Positions 34,168 to 43,319 of a stretch of DNA of 64,000 nt are shown in pieces. How positions within the stretch are numbered: the stretch's first letter is position 1; every line of letters begins with the position of its first letter. Origin of the DNA: Sporosarcina luteola (GTDB lineage Bacteria; Bacillota; Bacilli; Bacillales_A; Planococcaceae); the NCBI RefSeq assembly GCF_023715585.1, contig NZ_JAMBOK010000003.1:124001-188000 (forward strand), in the 5' to 3' direction. Below the pieces are notes generated by a model. That model was given only the letters and a program-made list of their open reading frames with translations. It did not search any database and was not told the origin of the DNA. A program made the translations under genes and the position numbers.

Positions 34168-35640
34168 TTGCATATTACTAGGGTATTTTGGTATTCGGTC
34201 GTTATTTGTATAGCGATTGTACTTTGGGGTTCATTTGCCCCGAATAGTTTGAACGGGTTGACAGTAGCTGTGACCGAATTTATTTATGATCACTTTGCAT
34301 GGTTTTACATATTCGTCATCGTTGCGATGATCAGTTTTTGCTTTTATATTATGTTTTCGCGTTTTGGCAAGGTAAAGTTAGGTAAACAGAATGAGAAGCC
34401 TGAATTTAGTTTGCTGGCATGGTTTGCGATGTTGTTCAGCGCAGGTATGGGTATTGGATTGATGTTCTTTACAACGGCGGAGACCATTTCTCATGCGTTC
34501 ATCAGCTCGCCGAACGCGACGCCAGGGTCTGATCAGGCGATACTCGAATCACTTCAATATGCGATGTTTCACTGGGGCCTTCATGGCTGGGGGCTGTACA
34601 GCATTGTAGCCCTTGTACTCGCTTACTTTAAATTCCGCGTTGGCGCTCCCGGGTTGATCAGTGCGACGCTTGAGCCGTTGTTCGGCAAGAAAATCATGCG
34701 GGGTACAGTTGGACATATCGTAGATACGCTTGCGATTTTTGCCACCGTTGTCGGTGTCGCATCTACTCTCGGTTTCGGATCAGCGCAAATAAACAGCGGG
34801 TTGTCCTATCTCTTTAACGCCCCTAAAACGTTTTGGTTTCAATTGATCATTTTACTAATATCGACGGTCTTATTTATTGTATCCGCATGGTCGGGTATCG
34901 GACGGGGCATAAAATACTTAAGTACAATTAATATTGTCGTTGCATTCTTCCTGTTACTCCTCGTGTTTATTGTCGGTCCGTCCATGTACATTTTAAATCT
35001 ATTTACAACTTCAATCGGTAAATATGCAGGGAACTTCATTGAAATGAGTTTTGAACTTAAACCGTTGAATGGCGATCAGCGCCAGTGGATTAATGAATGG
35101 ACAATCTTTTATTGGGCATGGTGGATTTCCTGGGCGCCGTTTGTAGGCATGTTCATTGCACGCGTTTCAAAAGGCCGGACAATAAGAGAGTTTGTCGCAG
35201 GCGTATTACTTGCTCCGACACTTGTGACATTCATCTTCTTTGCTGTTTTTGGCGGCTCGGCATTGTATCTTGAGCAGAACGGGATTGCTAAGCTGTCCAC
35301 TTTAGTTACGGAAACGGTGACATTCGGCATGTATGAGCATTATCCACTAGGAACGGTCTTGTCTTTGATTACCGTGTTTGTAATTGCCATATTTTTTGTA
35401 ACCTCTGCGGATTCGGCAACATTTGTACTCGGCATGTTCAGTACAGGAGGACAATTGAATCCTTCGAATGTTGTCAAAATCGTATGGGGGCTCGCTTTAT
35501 CAGCAATGGCGGCCATTGTCATGTACTCCGGAGGCATTAAAGGCTTTCAAAATATGCTCATCATATCAGCCTTGCCGCTCTCATTTATTATCATTTTAAT
35601 GGTCGTATCCTTTTACAAAGTCATTCAACAAAAAGAGTGA
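34168..35640 (+). CDS. BCCT family transporter (OpuD/BetL type)
   Basis: 490 residues, 12 predicted membrane helices, intact. The Trp box TIFYWAWWISWAPFVGMFIA (near 311-330) and RVSKGRTIREF are canonical, so this is a secondary carrier for a betaine, choline or carnitine, typically with Na+ and used in osmoprotection. The helix-3 glycine segment, however, reads GMGIGLMFFTTAETISHAF where most members have GLxFWGVAEP; the Trp and Pro are absent, which may shift substrate choice. Start TTG 34168 behind GAGAGAGGGG. It has no obvious operon partner other than 35715, 74 bp downstream. Confidence 0.88.
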   Translation: MHITRVFWYSVVICIAIVLWGSFAPNSLNGLTVAVTEFIYDHFAWFYIFVIVAMISFCFYIMFSRFGKVKLGKQNEKPEFSLLAWFAMLFSAGMGIGLMFFTTAETISHAFISSPNATPGSDQAILESLQYAMFHWGLHGWGLYSIVALVLAYFKFRVGAPGLISATLEPLFGKKIMRGTVGHIVDTLAIFATVVGVASTLGFGSAQINSGLSYLFNAPKTFWFQLIILLISTVLFIVSAWSGIGRGIKYLSTINIVVAFFLLLLVFIVGPSMYILNLFTTSIGKYAGNFIEMSFELKPLNGDQRQWINEWTIFYWAWWISWAPFVGMFIARVSKGRTIREFVAGVLLAPTLVTFIFFAVFGGSALYLEQNGIAKLSTLVTETVTFGMYEHYPLGTVLSLITVFVIAIFFVTSADSATFVLGMFSTGGQLNPSNVVKIVWGLALSAMAAIVMYSGGIKGFQNMLIISALPLSFIIILMVVSFYKVIQQKE

Positions 35641-35714
35641 TCAGCGAATTATTCATTTAGTCATTGGAATGAAAAGTGACAACAAACTAGAAAAAATTAT
35701 AAGGTGGGTTCGTA

Positions 35715-36374
35715 GTGAATTTATTGAATGTTAGAAGAGGACAATTTGTTTATTATCAAAATAAACTGCACAAAGTGTACTCGGTAAACCCGTTTTTCAG
35801 GAAGTCTGTGCATCTAATCCGGCTTGAAGATATGGAGCAGCAGCTCGTAACTGCTAGAGAGATCACATTGTATAGACCGAAGCATTTGGATAGTTTCAGG
35901 TTCAATTATCAACGATACACGCTTCATAAAGAAGTGAAAGCAAAAGTCGGTGATTATATTTTAATTATTAACCCGAAACCTGACTCCATTGACCATCACC
36001 ATCTGCACGCGATTGAAACTGTCTCTTCCATAGAAGCAAACGGCGTAATCAGCAACAGATCGAATGGCATCAGACATAGCGAGTATTGGGTTATGGTGCC
36101 TGGGCTGGAAGAGGGCGCAACAATCATTGACCGGGCACAGCCTGACGGGAATGAACCAAACGAGCACGCGAAGGTGGAGGAACATCATCCAATTCAAATC
36201 CATATGCCTAAAATCGGCGATGTGTACCAAAAAAACAATAGTGATCCCGTCATACTGGCAATGGTCGTCGCCATCAAAGGAGAGACTGTCTATTTAGGCG
36301 GGGATATCGAAGTCCATATTGATAAATTGACGAAAAGCGGAGTGTGGAGCTTACAGACACAGGTGTCATTGTAA
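35715..36374 (+). CDS. Hypothetical protein, 219 residues
   Basis: Soluble, no signal peptide. The first 100 residues form a beta-rich unit (RRGQFVYYQNKLHKVYSVNP) followed by a second related unit ending in SEYWVMVPGLEEGA. After a linker, residues 160-215 (PKIGDVYQKNNSDPVILAMV) could be a third repeat. The repeated barrel-like strands suggest SH3/OB-like folds, but I recognise no family. GTG start behind AAGGTGGG, 74 bp after the BCCT gene; a shared transcript is possible. Confidence 0.6.
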   Translation: MNLLNVRRGQFVYYQNKLHKVYSVNPFFRKSVHLIRLEDMEQQLVTAREITLYRPKHLDSFRFNYQRYTLHKEVKAKVGDYILIINPKPDSIDHHHLHAIETVSSIEANGVISNRSNGIRHSEYWVMVPGLEEGATIIDRAQPDGNEPNEHAKVEEHHPIQIHMPKIGDVYQKNNSDPVILAMVVAIKGETVYLGGDIEVHIDKLTKSGVWSLQTQVSL

Positions 36375-36518
36375 ATTATTTCGTGTAACAGCGAGAAAAG
36401 GAAAAGAAGAGAAGGGGAGTCAATCAGAGCGGTTTTGGTTGGCTCCTTTTTGCTGTATTAATGTTGTCATTCAACTGGAATCATAATTTCTGGATTTTTA
36501 GGAAGGACTTGCTGTAAT

Positions 36519-37331
36519 GTGGAAGCTAGAGAGATTATGAAAATGGCGGTGATTCATTTGATGGAAGTACCTTCAAGTTTATCTAAATTGACAAAAGGAT
36601 TCTCGTGGGAACCGATTACTATCGGCCATTCGGAGGCGATGACCTTCTTGTTGAAAGGACCTCAGACGAATCAATACTTGAAAGTGCAACCGATACATTC
36701 TGTTGAACACCTTTTTGATGAAAAAGAAAAATTGGAGTGGTTAGAAGGTAAGCTGCCTGTGCCGCGCGTGCTTTTTTATGGAAAGGACGAGGCACACGAA
36801 TACTTGCTGATGTCTGAAGTAAAAGGCGTAAATGCTTCGGATCAATCACATCGGGACGATTTGCCTTCGATGTTGGAGTCGTTAGGAACCGGACTCAAGA
36901 CGATCCATCGTGTTCGCATTGACAATTGTCCTTTTATTCAAAGCATGGATGTGAAATTAGTAGAGGCGAAAAATAGAGTAGAACAAGGATGGGTCGATGA
37001 AGATGATTTTGATGAGGTGCGCAAAGGGAGGAAAGCAATCGATCTTTTTGAAGAGCTCATCGCTAAAAGGCCGTTGAACGAGGAGTTTGTTTTCACGCAT
37101 GGGGACTATTGTTTGCCGAATGTGATTATGGAAAAACAAGGAGTAAGCGGGTTTATAGACTGGGGCAGGGCTGGGCTTTCGGATAAATATCAGGATTTGG
37201 CTTTGGCAATACGAAGCATTACGAGTAATTTCGGCAAGGAATTTGTCCCTTTCTTTCTCGCAGGTTATGGAATGAGAGAATTGGACGAATCTAGAGTCGC
37301 TTTTTATCAACTAATGGATGAGTTTTTTTAA
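36519..37331 (+). CDS. Aminoglycoside phosphotransferase-like kinase (APH(3') type)
   Basis: 270 residues with the APH fold. Catalytic loop HGDYCLPNV (near 194-202; Asp and Asn of the Brenner motif) and the metal-binding GFIDWGRAGLSDKYQDLALA (near 211-230) are intact, and the ATP-binding lysine is in QYLKVQP near 58. This pattern is shared by APH(3') kanamycin kinases and by chromosomal relatives with unknown substrates; there is no sign of a mobile context. The start is uncertain (GTG 36519, or ATG 36537 with GAGAG close in front). Confidence 0.8.
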   Translation: MEAREIMKMAVIHLMEVPSSLSKLTKGFSWEPITIGHSEAMTFLLKGPQTNQYLKVQPIHSVEHLFDEKEKLEWLEGKLPVPRVLFYGKDEAHEYLLMSEVKGVNASDQSHRDDLPSMLESLGTGLKTIHRVRIDNCPFIQSMDVKLVEAKNRVEQGWVDEDDFDEVRKGRKAIDLFEELIAKRPLNEEFVFTHGDYCLPNVIMEKQGVSGFIDWGRAGLSDKYQDLALAIRSITSNFGKEFVPFFLAGYGMRELDESRVAFYQLMDEFF

Positions 37332-37385
37332 AACAATGTTTCATTACTCAATTACCAACATATCGTAAGTGTCCTGCAGCAATAA

Positions 37386-37433
37386 TAAATAATCCATCCT
37401 TGAGTGGAAGCTCATAATGGATGGATTATTTAA
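37386..37433. terminator. Terminator between convergent genes
   Basis: AAATAATCCATCC and GGATGGATTATTT pair around a loop that contains GAGTGGAAGCTC. It is nearly the same stem as at 5224-5267, so this is a repeated terminator module. Confidence 0.85.
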
Positions 37434-37489
37434 ACACTCACGTGACCCCCTTGAAGGGAATCTGCTAGTACGAACCGCGTAAATGTTCA

Positions 37490-38278
37490 TTAATTGGTTT
37501 TATCTTCTTCACTTTGCATTTTTCGTATCTCTACAATTCGTTTCCAAATACGTTTATTATTAATTTTTGCAAATGAGCGGATACTCGGAGTCGTATTCAC
37601 TTCTAATAATATTGGTGTCCCTTCTTTATTGACCCCGAAGTCGATTCCATACTCTCTATTGGGCAAAGCGGAATGGATTACCTTCGCAGCTGCAATTGCA
37701 ATCTCTTCTATTTTCTTTACTGTTTCCTTTTGTTGATGCTTTGTTGTGTGTGATAATACATCAGAAACGGTCATTACAATAGCGTCCCTATGGGTATTCA
37801 CAATTCCGTTTTCTGTCGTTAAGCCGGTTTGGGTGGCGCTGATTGCCCCGTACATCCCGCCAATCACCCAGTTGCCTTTCAGTTTTTGTACATGAACCCG
37901 AATAATAAAAGGCTGTCCATTTTGGTTGTAGCTTTGGATATTTTCTTGAATAATATAGAGACCGCTTTTTCTGCCAAGCTTTATAAATGGATGAAGAAGC
38001 TGCTGAATTTCATCAGCTCTCGATACGGATTTTTGTATCGGCGTGCCTTGAATTGTCGTTCCATTTACGAAGTAGTTCCCGCCGTCACTTTTGTGAATCT
38101 TTAAAATTGCTCTGCCCTGGCCCGTTGTGTCATGTTTCACGTAGACAGACTGATAGCGGTTCAAGAAACCATCCAAATTGCTCTCATTGTAAAGCTGTGT
38201 TTCTGGAAGATGTTTTGCGACGAATGGATGTTGCTTTAATAATACATTTTGCTCCCATTTCCCCATTGCTCTCTTCAT
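37490..38278 (-). CDS. YheC/YheD family ATP-grasp protein (spore coat-associated)
   Basis: 262 residues. ATP-grasp features: VYVKHDTTGQGRAILKI (nucleotide-binding strand and glycine loop, near 45-61), YIIQENI (near 108-114), PFIIRVHVQKL, and the metal-binding EYGIDFGVNKEGTPILLEVN, then TTPS (near 209-232). B. subtilis YheC and YheD are forespore proteins associated with the coat. The ligand and substrate are unknown. ATG behind TTGAGGTTG. It lies next to the phosphonate operon and near a LysM-GH18 spore hydrolase, i.e. among sporulation-type genes. Confidence 0.85.
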   Translation of the reverse strand: MKRAMGKWEQNVLLKQHPFVAKHLPETQLYNESNLDGFLNRYQSVYVKHDTTGQGRAILKIHKSDGGNYFVNGTTIQGTPIQKSVSRADEIQQLLHPFIKLGRKSGLYIIQENIQSYNQNGQPFIIRVHVQKLKGNWVIGGMYGAISATQTGLTTENGIVNTHRDAIVMTVSDVLSHTTKHQQKETVKKIEEIAIAAAKVIHSALPNREYGIDFGVNKEGTPILLEVNTTPSIRSFAKINNKRIWKRIVEIRKMQSEEDKTN

Positions 38279-38454
38279 CGTAACAACCTCAATTCGTGAA
38301 TTTATTTTACCTTACTCCTCTTCGTGGCTGCTGTTATTATTCAGCTCTTTACTAGTCTATGCATACGGAATAATTGTTTCTGGATATTTAGGAAAGGTGT
38401 TGTAGGGAGAGGAGGTTTGATGGCGCTTGTCTACATATAGCTTTGTGCAGCCAA

Positions 38455-38479
38455 ATGACCTCCTTTGTTCGGAGGTCAT
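38455..38479. terminator. Hairpin between the phosphonate operon and the ATP-grasp gene
   Basis: ATGACCTCC and GGAGGTCAT flank TTTGTTC. It lies just downstream of the transaminase stop on the minus strand; the minus-strand T-run is weak. Confidence 0.5.
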
Positions 38480-38493
38480 CAGTTTTTATCCAT

Positions 38494-39621
38494 TTAGTTT
38501 GCAGAATGAAAACCTATCTGTTGAAGATACTTTTCCAATAAGGCTAGGAAGAGCTCAATATCATTTTTTGTTAGATCACCTATATTGGCCACCCGAAAGG
38601 AATTCAAATTGGCATGCTTTCCAGGATAGATCGTTATGCCGTTTGTGTAGAAATAATCATGCATGCTCTCAAAATTGTAGGCCTTACAATCCGGCTCCAC
38701 GATTGCAGTGACAATTTTTGAATGGTGCTCGGGAGCGACGAGATGCGTCAGTCCAAGTTTTTTGATGCCGGCGATCAGCGTATCCCAACTTTGGGAATAG
38801 CGTTCATATCGCTCTTTTACGCCTTCTTCTTTAAGTTCTATGATGGCTTGTTGTAAGGCGTACATCGTCTGTACAGGCGGGGTGAACCGCATTTGCCCTG
38901 TTTCTTTGAAATGCTTATATTGCGCAGACAGATTTAAGTAATAGTTGGTTGGTTTCGTCGTTCTTTCTTTCTCTAGTTCCTCTTTTTTTGCGATAACAAA
39001 AGAGATGCCTGCCATCCCTTGTAGGTTTTTATTGGAACTCGCTGCTACATAACTAATGTTCATTTTACTCATATCAATTGGAATCGCAGCGAACGAACTC
39101 ATGGCGTCTACCATCATTGTCATATTGTTTGCCTTACAGAGTGAACCAATCGATTCAATATCATTTACTAATCCTGTTGTTGTTTCATTGTGAACAACCG
39201 CGAGATAGGAAGCGGGGCGCGGTAGTTTTTGAATGAATGCTTGCAAGTGATCGAGTTGAATCGGTTGATCCATTGGACTTCCGTACTCAACCCAATCCAG
39301 CCCGTATGCGTCTGCAATTTCACACATTCGTTTTCCATATGCACCATTATTGATAATGACGATAACCCCATCATTCATGACCGAACTTAAGATGGACTCC
39401 ACTGCAGCGGTACCGGAACCGCCGAACAGAACGGTTGTATACTGTTCGGTATCTGCGACGAAGCTCGTAAGTTCGGAAGATACAAATCGCATAATTTCAC
39501 CGAAATCTTTTTCACGGGGACAGATATCTGGCACAATTTGTGCGAATTTAACTGTATCTGTTGTCGTGGCAGGACCTGGATTCAATAAGATATTTCTCTT
39601 CACTTTCTGCATGCTGTTCAT
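38494..39621 (-). CDS. phnW: 2-aminoethylphosphonate-pyruvate transaminase
   Basis: 375-residue fold-type I PLP enzyme. The N-terminus NILLNPGPATTTDTVKFAQI and VPDICPREKDFGEI is diagnostic for PhnW. PLP lysine is Lys198 in ASSNKNLQG, Asp172 in MMVDAMSS pairs with the ring nitrogen, and ends with the family's HANLNSFRVANIGDL. In phosphonate makers the enzyme runs from phosphonoacetaldehyde to 2-aminoethylphosphonate. It is the last of three overlapping genes; its ATG overlaps the preceding stop (ATGA). A second ATG at 39612 has better spacing from AAAGGATGA. Confidence 0.92.
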   Translation of the reverse strand: MNSMQKVKRNILLNPGPATTTDTVKFAQIVPDICPREKDFGEIMRFVSSELTSFVADTEQYTTVLFGGSGTAAVESILSSVMNDGVIVIINNGAYGKRMCEIADAYGLDWVEYGSPMDQPIQLDHLQAFIQKLPRPASYLAVVHNETTTGLVNDIESIGSLCKANNMTMMVDAMSSFAAIPIDMSKMNISYVAASSNKNLQGMAGISFVIAKKEELEKERTTKPTNYYLNLSAQYKHFKETGQMRFTPPVQTMYALQQAIIELKEEGVKERYERYSQSWDTLIAGIKKLGLTHLVAPEHHSKIVTAIVEPDCKAYNFESMHDYFYTNGITIYPGKHANLNSFRVANIGDLTKNDIELFLALLEKYLQQIGFHSAN

Positions 39622-40763
39622 CCTTTGTCATTGATAAATCTTTGAAGTCGTATTTTCACTTCACTAGGCGTAACGGTAGGGCGCCCGAGATTTTGTTTAG
39701 ATCCTTTTGCAATTTTTATAAATAGGAAAGTGAGCCCTTTTGTCTTTTTCCATTCGTTTATTTCATTTTCGAGTTCTTCTAGACTATGAATATAAATTGA
39801 TTTCTCGTAACCGCAAGCGGCAGCAATGTCGACAAAGTTTACATTATGAGAAACGGTACGTTGCCCTCCGGTAGAGTCGTGGGATTGATTATCTAGAAGG
39901 ATGTGTAGCATGTTTTCGGGTTGATAGGTACCGTTCGTTGCTAAACTTCCCATTCGCATTAGCAAGGAACCATCTCCATCAATGGCAACTATGTTGAGGT
40001 CTTTTCTTGCAAGAGCTAATCCTAATCCGAGGGAACTGACACACCCCATGGAACCAACCATGTACAGGTTGTTCGAACAATCCTCAACTTCATATAGTTC
40101 TCTGCCTGTTTTACCTGTTGTTGCTAGCTGCACGGTCTTTTCATCTTTGCGCCGATTGATCACGTTCAACGTTTCCATTCGACTTGGAACTTCATCCGAA
40201 GAGGTTTTTTCGATTTTTTTCTTATTTCTATGAATGGATCGGTCCTCTGGTTTCAAGTTCTCCTTTTCAAATGTATCTTTTTTTACAACAAAGAAAAATG
40301 GTTGATGTTTCTCAATCCACTCATTAGCTGTGACAAGCTGTACCTTTGCATCGTTAATATTATTTGATAAATACTGCCACTTTATTTGCATAAGGTCTAA
40401 CAATTGAGTAGTGATTTGTCCCATTACTTCATGCTGAGGTTCGTCCTTTAAACCCGGTTCTCCTCGCAGACTGACAAAACCGAGCACGGGGATTTGGAAC
40501 GGGTGGGTCAAGGAGGTAAGGGGAGAAACAGCATTTGTGAGACCGGAGTTTTGCATGAGGACCACTGTTTTCCTGCCCCCTAAGCATGCCCCAGAGGCGA
40601 TCGCGACAGCATCCCCTTCATTAGCAGCGGCAATATAGTTACACTCATTGATCGAGTAGTTAATAAGACTTTTTAAAAATGAACAGGGGACTCCGCTGTA
40701 AAAGTCAAAACCAAGGTTTTTTAGTTCATTTCCGAATTGCTCTGTGTGCAACAAAAAAATCAC
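39618..40763 (-). CDS. Phosphonopyruvate decarboxylase
   Basis: 381-residue thiamine diphosphate enzyme that drives the unfavourable PEP mutase step by decarboxylating phosphonopyruvate to phosphonoacetaldehyde. N-terminal half: [17 protein letters not shown] and [13 protein letters not shown] (catalytic Glu). C-terminal TPP/Mg site: [18 protein letters not shown] (GDGS) with the closing Asn in [13 protein letters not shown]. The start is GTG, overlapping the PEP mutase stop by 4 nt (GTGA), with CGGAG in front. It is the middle gene of the pepM-ppd-phnW operon. Confidence 0.93.
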   Translation of the reverse strand: MIFLLHTEQFGNELKNLGFDFYSGVPCSFLKSLINYSINECNYIAAANEGDAVAIASGACLGGRKTVVLMQNSGLTNAVSPLTSLTHPFQIPVLGFVSLRGEPGLKDEPQHEVMGQITTQLLDLMQIKWQYLSNNINDAKVQLVTANEWIEKHQPFFFVVKKDTFEKENLKPEDRSIHRNKKKIEKTSSDEVPSRMETLNVINRRKDEKTVQLATTGKTGRELYEVEDCSNNLYMVGSMGCVSSLGLGLALARKDLNIVAIDGDGSLLMRMGSLATNGTYQPENMLHILLDNQSHDSTGGQRTVSHNVNFVDIAAACGYEKSIYIHSLEELENEINEWKKTKGLTFLFIKIAKGSKQNLGRPTVTPSEVKIRLQRFINDKG

Positions 40764-41665
40764 TCCGTCTCCGGTTGTGATGGGGTAGCATTGGAAGGCA
40801 AATATTTCTTTTCCGCTCTTTGAAGTTCCTCTACATTCTGGAGTCTAAAAATTTCATCGACAGTTACAATTGAATCCTCGACGTGTATAAGACTCTCATC
40901 TTTAAGGATTTTCTTTGAAATTTCCTGCATTGCCGTAATTGATGCTCTTACGTTATGGTTCGCCCAAATGACCGCGTTGACTCCCGACTTTACGAATTCA
41001 GAAGTTGGTGTCGAATAATATTTTGTAGGAACGATAATAACTGGATGTCTCCTCTTCCACTCTTTCATAAAAGCAGCAATTTGATTGAAATCGGAACTTT
41101 TACTGTGGATGAGAACCGCATCGGCGCCGGCTTGCCGGTAAGCTTCCGCGCGAGCAAGTGCTTCATCCAACCCCCATCCTGCAATAAAAGCTTCAATCCT
41201 CGCTACAACTACAAAATCTTCATCCATTTGCGTATCTTTCATCGCTTTTATTTTCCCGCAAAACTCTTCAATCGGGGCAAGGGGCTGAGCGTTTCCGTTA
41301 ATAAAGGAGTTTGTTTTTGGAAAGAGTTTATCTTCAATACAAACGCCGGCTATACCGATTTGTTCTAGTTTTTCAACTAACCTTCTGGCGTTGTTGAAGT
41401 TTCCATATCCTGTATCCCCATCTACGAGAATCGGTATTGTCGTAGCATCACTCATAAACTCAAGAACATCTACTACTTGCGTCCATGAAGCCTCATTATT
41501 ATCCCGAACACCCATGGACGCCGAAATCGAAAGTCCACTAGCCCAGATCGCTTTAAAGCCAGCTTCCTCTACAATTTTTGCGGATAACCCGTTATGAGCC
41601 TCCATTAAAAACTCAAGTTGTTGTGAATTCAGTAACCTTTTTAATTTAGTCGTTTTTTTCATCAT
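40760..41665 (-). CDS. pepM: Phosphoenolpyruvate phosphomutase
   Basis: 301 residues, TIM barrel of the isocitrate lyase superfamily. The hallmark of true PEP mutases, EDKxxxxxNS, is present: [10 protein letters not shown] (residues 111-120). Mg ligands are in [10 protein letters not shown] (81-90), and [15 protein letters not shown] lies near 41-55. It forms the C-P bond by converting PEP to phosphonopyruvate, the entry step to nearly all phosphonates. It is the first gene of a three-gene operon sufficient to make 2-aminoethylphosphonate. AGGTAGGGATC precedes the ATG. Confidence 0.95.
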   Translation of the reverse strand: MMKKTTKLKRLLNSQQLEFLMEAHNGLSAKIVEEAGFKAIWASGLSISASMGVRDNNEASWTQVVDVLEFMSDATTIPILVDGDTGYGNFNNARRLVEKLEQIGIAGVCIEDKLFPKTNSFINGNAQPLAPIEEFCGKIKAMKDTQMDEDFVVVARIEAFIAGWGLDEALARAEAYRQAGADAVLIHSKSSDFNQIAAFMKEWKRRHPVIIVPTKYYSTPTSEFVKSGVNAVIWANHNVRASITAMQEISKKILKDESLIHVEDSIVTVDEIFRLQNVEELQRAEKKYLPSNATPSQPETE

Positions 41666-41825
41666 GATCCCTACCTAGCATCTACTTTAATTCTTACATG
41701 CATGTCTTTATTAACATACGTAAGAATTTTGTGGATTGACAGGGCATATAGTCGAAGGCCTCTTTGTATATGGTATCTGCCTATGATTAGCTAGGCGTTT
41801 CGAGGACGTACAGTAAGAGGTGGGT

Positions 41826-42968
41826 TTACGCTCTTTTTCGTATCGTGAAATTGTCTTCGAGCAAGAGCCAATTTTGCGGGAAGGGATATCCGAGTACCCA
41901 GTAACTGATGCCACGAAGTTTATAATTTTTAACCATATTGAATTTCGCTTGTGCACTGCGGGCGTCTTCGAACCACACTTCATGGGTGCGCCCTTGGTCA
42001 TCGGCGTAACGGAAAAATGGAGATTGAGCTACCGGATCATATTGAATGGCTACTTGATGTTGAATGGCTCGGCGCACCGCTTCCTGCTGGCTGAATGTTT
42101 CAGCTTCCGATCCCCGAACGAATGGAAGCGTCCAGTCGCGTGCATAAATTTGAAAGCCGAACATAATTTTCTCTCTTGGTATGACCGTGACAGCATAGTC
42201 GAGAACCCGTTTTATCTGATTAAGAGGTGAGATCGCTTGGGCAGGTCCCTTTCGATAGCCCCATTCGTATGTCATCAATATAACGAAATCGACAATCCTA
42301 CCGTGCGCTTCATAATCATGTGCTTCAACGAGCAATCCTTTTTGTTCACTACTCGTTTTTGGGGCAAGCGCTGAGGAAACAAAGTACCCCTCTGGATGCA
42401 ACCGATCGACCGCAAGTTGTAAAAATTGATTGTAATTCTCTCGGTCAGCGGGAAATACATTTTCAAAATCGATATTTAATCCTTGATACCCTTTCTCTTT
42501 CATGACAGCCAGCACATTCGTAATGACCTTTTCCTGAAGTTCTCGACTTGAGAGAACGGTATGGGCAAGGCTGGATCCGGTAGCTGTAGCACTGAAATTT
42601 GTTATCGCGATCACGGGCACGATTCGCTCGGCTGCAGCGGATTTAAGCATTTCCGTATCATCGAGAGTCGTTAAGCTCCCATCTTCTTTCACACTATAAA
42701 CAAATGGCATCCAATACGTTAAGTATCGGCCTACTTCTTGAATTTCCCTCGCACCTGTTTCACCGGTATTGAGTGTATAGGCATTTACATCAATGACCGG
42801 CTTTGAAACAGTCGATCGGGAAACGGTTGGTATGACAAGTGCCTGACCAATTACTAATGCATTCGGGTTTTCCAATTGGTTCGCTATGACGATTTGATTA
42901 ATTGTAACACCGTACTGATGGGAAATTTTCCACAAGGAATCACCCTGTCTGACGACATGAATCTGCAA
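41826..42968 (-). CDS. LysM + glycosyl hydrolase 18 protein (SleL/YdhD-like cortex or spore hydrolase)
   Basis: 380 residues: one N-terminal LysM domain (1-48; HVVRQGDSLWKISHQYGVTI) and a GH18 barrel (about 58-378). The catalytic strand is YQGLNIDFENV (near 167-177) with the proton donor Glu, and MTYEWGYRKGP and GISYWVLGYPFPQNW follow. This layout matches B. subtilis spore N-acetylglucosaminidases (SleL has two LysM domains, YdhD-type one). There is no Sec signal, as usual for spore-targeted members. GGAGATGAATAGG lies before the ATG. Confidence 0.88.
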   Translation of the reverse strand: MQIHVVRQGDSLWKISHQYGVTINQIVIANQLENPNALVIGQALVIPTVSRSTVSKPVIDVNAYTLNTGETGAREIQEVGRYLTYWMPFVYSVKEDGSLTTLDDTEMLKSAAAERIVPVIAITNFSATATGSSLAHTVLSSRELQEKVITNVLAVMKEKGYQGLNIDFENVFPADRENYNQFLQLAVDRLHPEGYFVSSALAPKTSSEQKGLLVEAHDYEAHGRIVDFVILMTYEWGYRKGPAQAISPLNQIKRVLDYAVTVIPREKIMFGFQIYARDWTLPFVRGSEAETFSQQEAVRRAIQHQVAIQYDPVAQSPFFRYADDQGRTHEVWFEDARSAQAKFNMVKNYKLRGISYWVLGYPFPQNWLLLEDNFTIRKRA

Positions 42969-43062
42969 TCCGCTTCTCTCCTTACCTATTCATCTCCTTT
43001 ATGGTATTCAAATAGAACTTGGGTTGTCATCACTATCGGCGAATTGTGTGGGTACCTGTGTG

Positions 43063-43230
43063 GGTGCCTGTGTAAGACACTATTCAGTTAATACACTACA
43101 ATTGCATAGAAGAAATAGGGGAATGTGGTATCGTCAACGTTCGATTAAATTTACTATGTATTTTCATTAGTCTTAGTGAATTGTCATAAATGTGCCATGC
43201 ACAGGCACCCACACAATTCCCGCACAATTT
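43063..43230. repeat. Giant palindromic element, family 1, copy B
   Basis: Arms GGTGCCTGTG (43063-43072) and CACAGGCACC (43200-43209), exactly 147 bp end to end as in copies C and D. The CACACAATTCCCGCACAATT tail follows. An extra GGTACCTGTG lies just before the left arm. Confidence 0.85.
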
Positions 43231-43319
43231 ATATGGGTTTGCGGGGGCGCTGTATAGTTGTCCTTGGCGGGGAGGAGACTATTCATGTCTTTTCAATTAT
43301 GGGTGAGTTGAGGTGCGAT

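Noticed and set aside
36519..37331. Acquired aminoglycoside resistance gene
   Set aside because: The kinase motifs fit the APH family, but there is no mobile element around it and base composition matches its neighbours, so a housekeeping relative is more likely.
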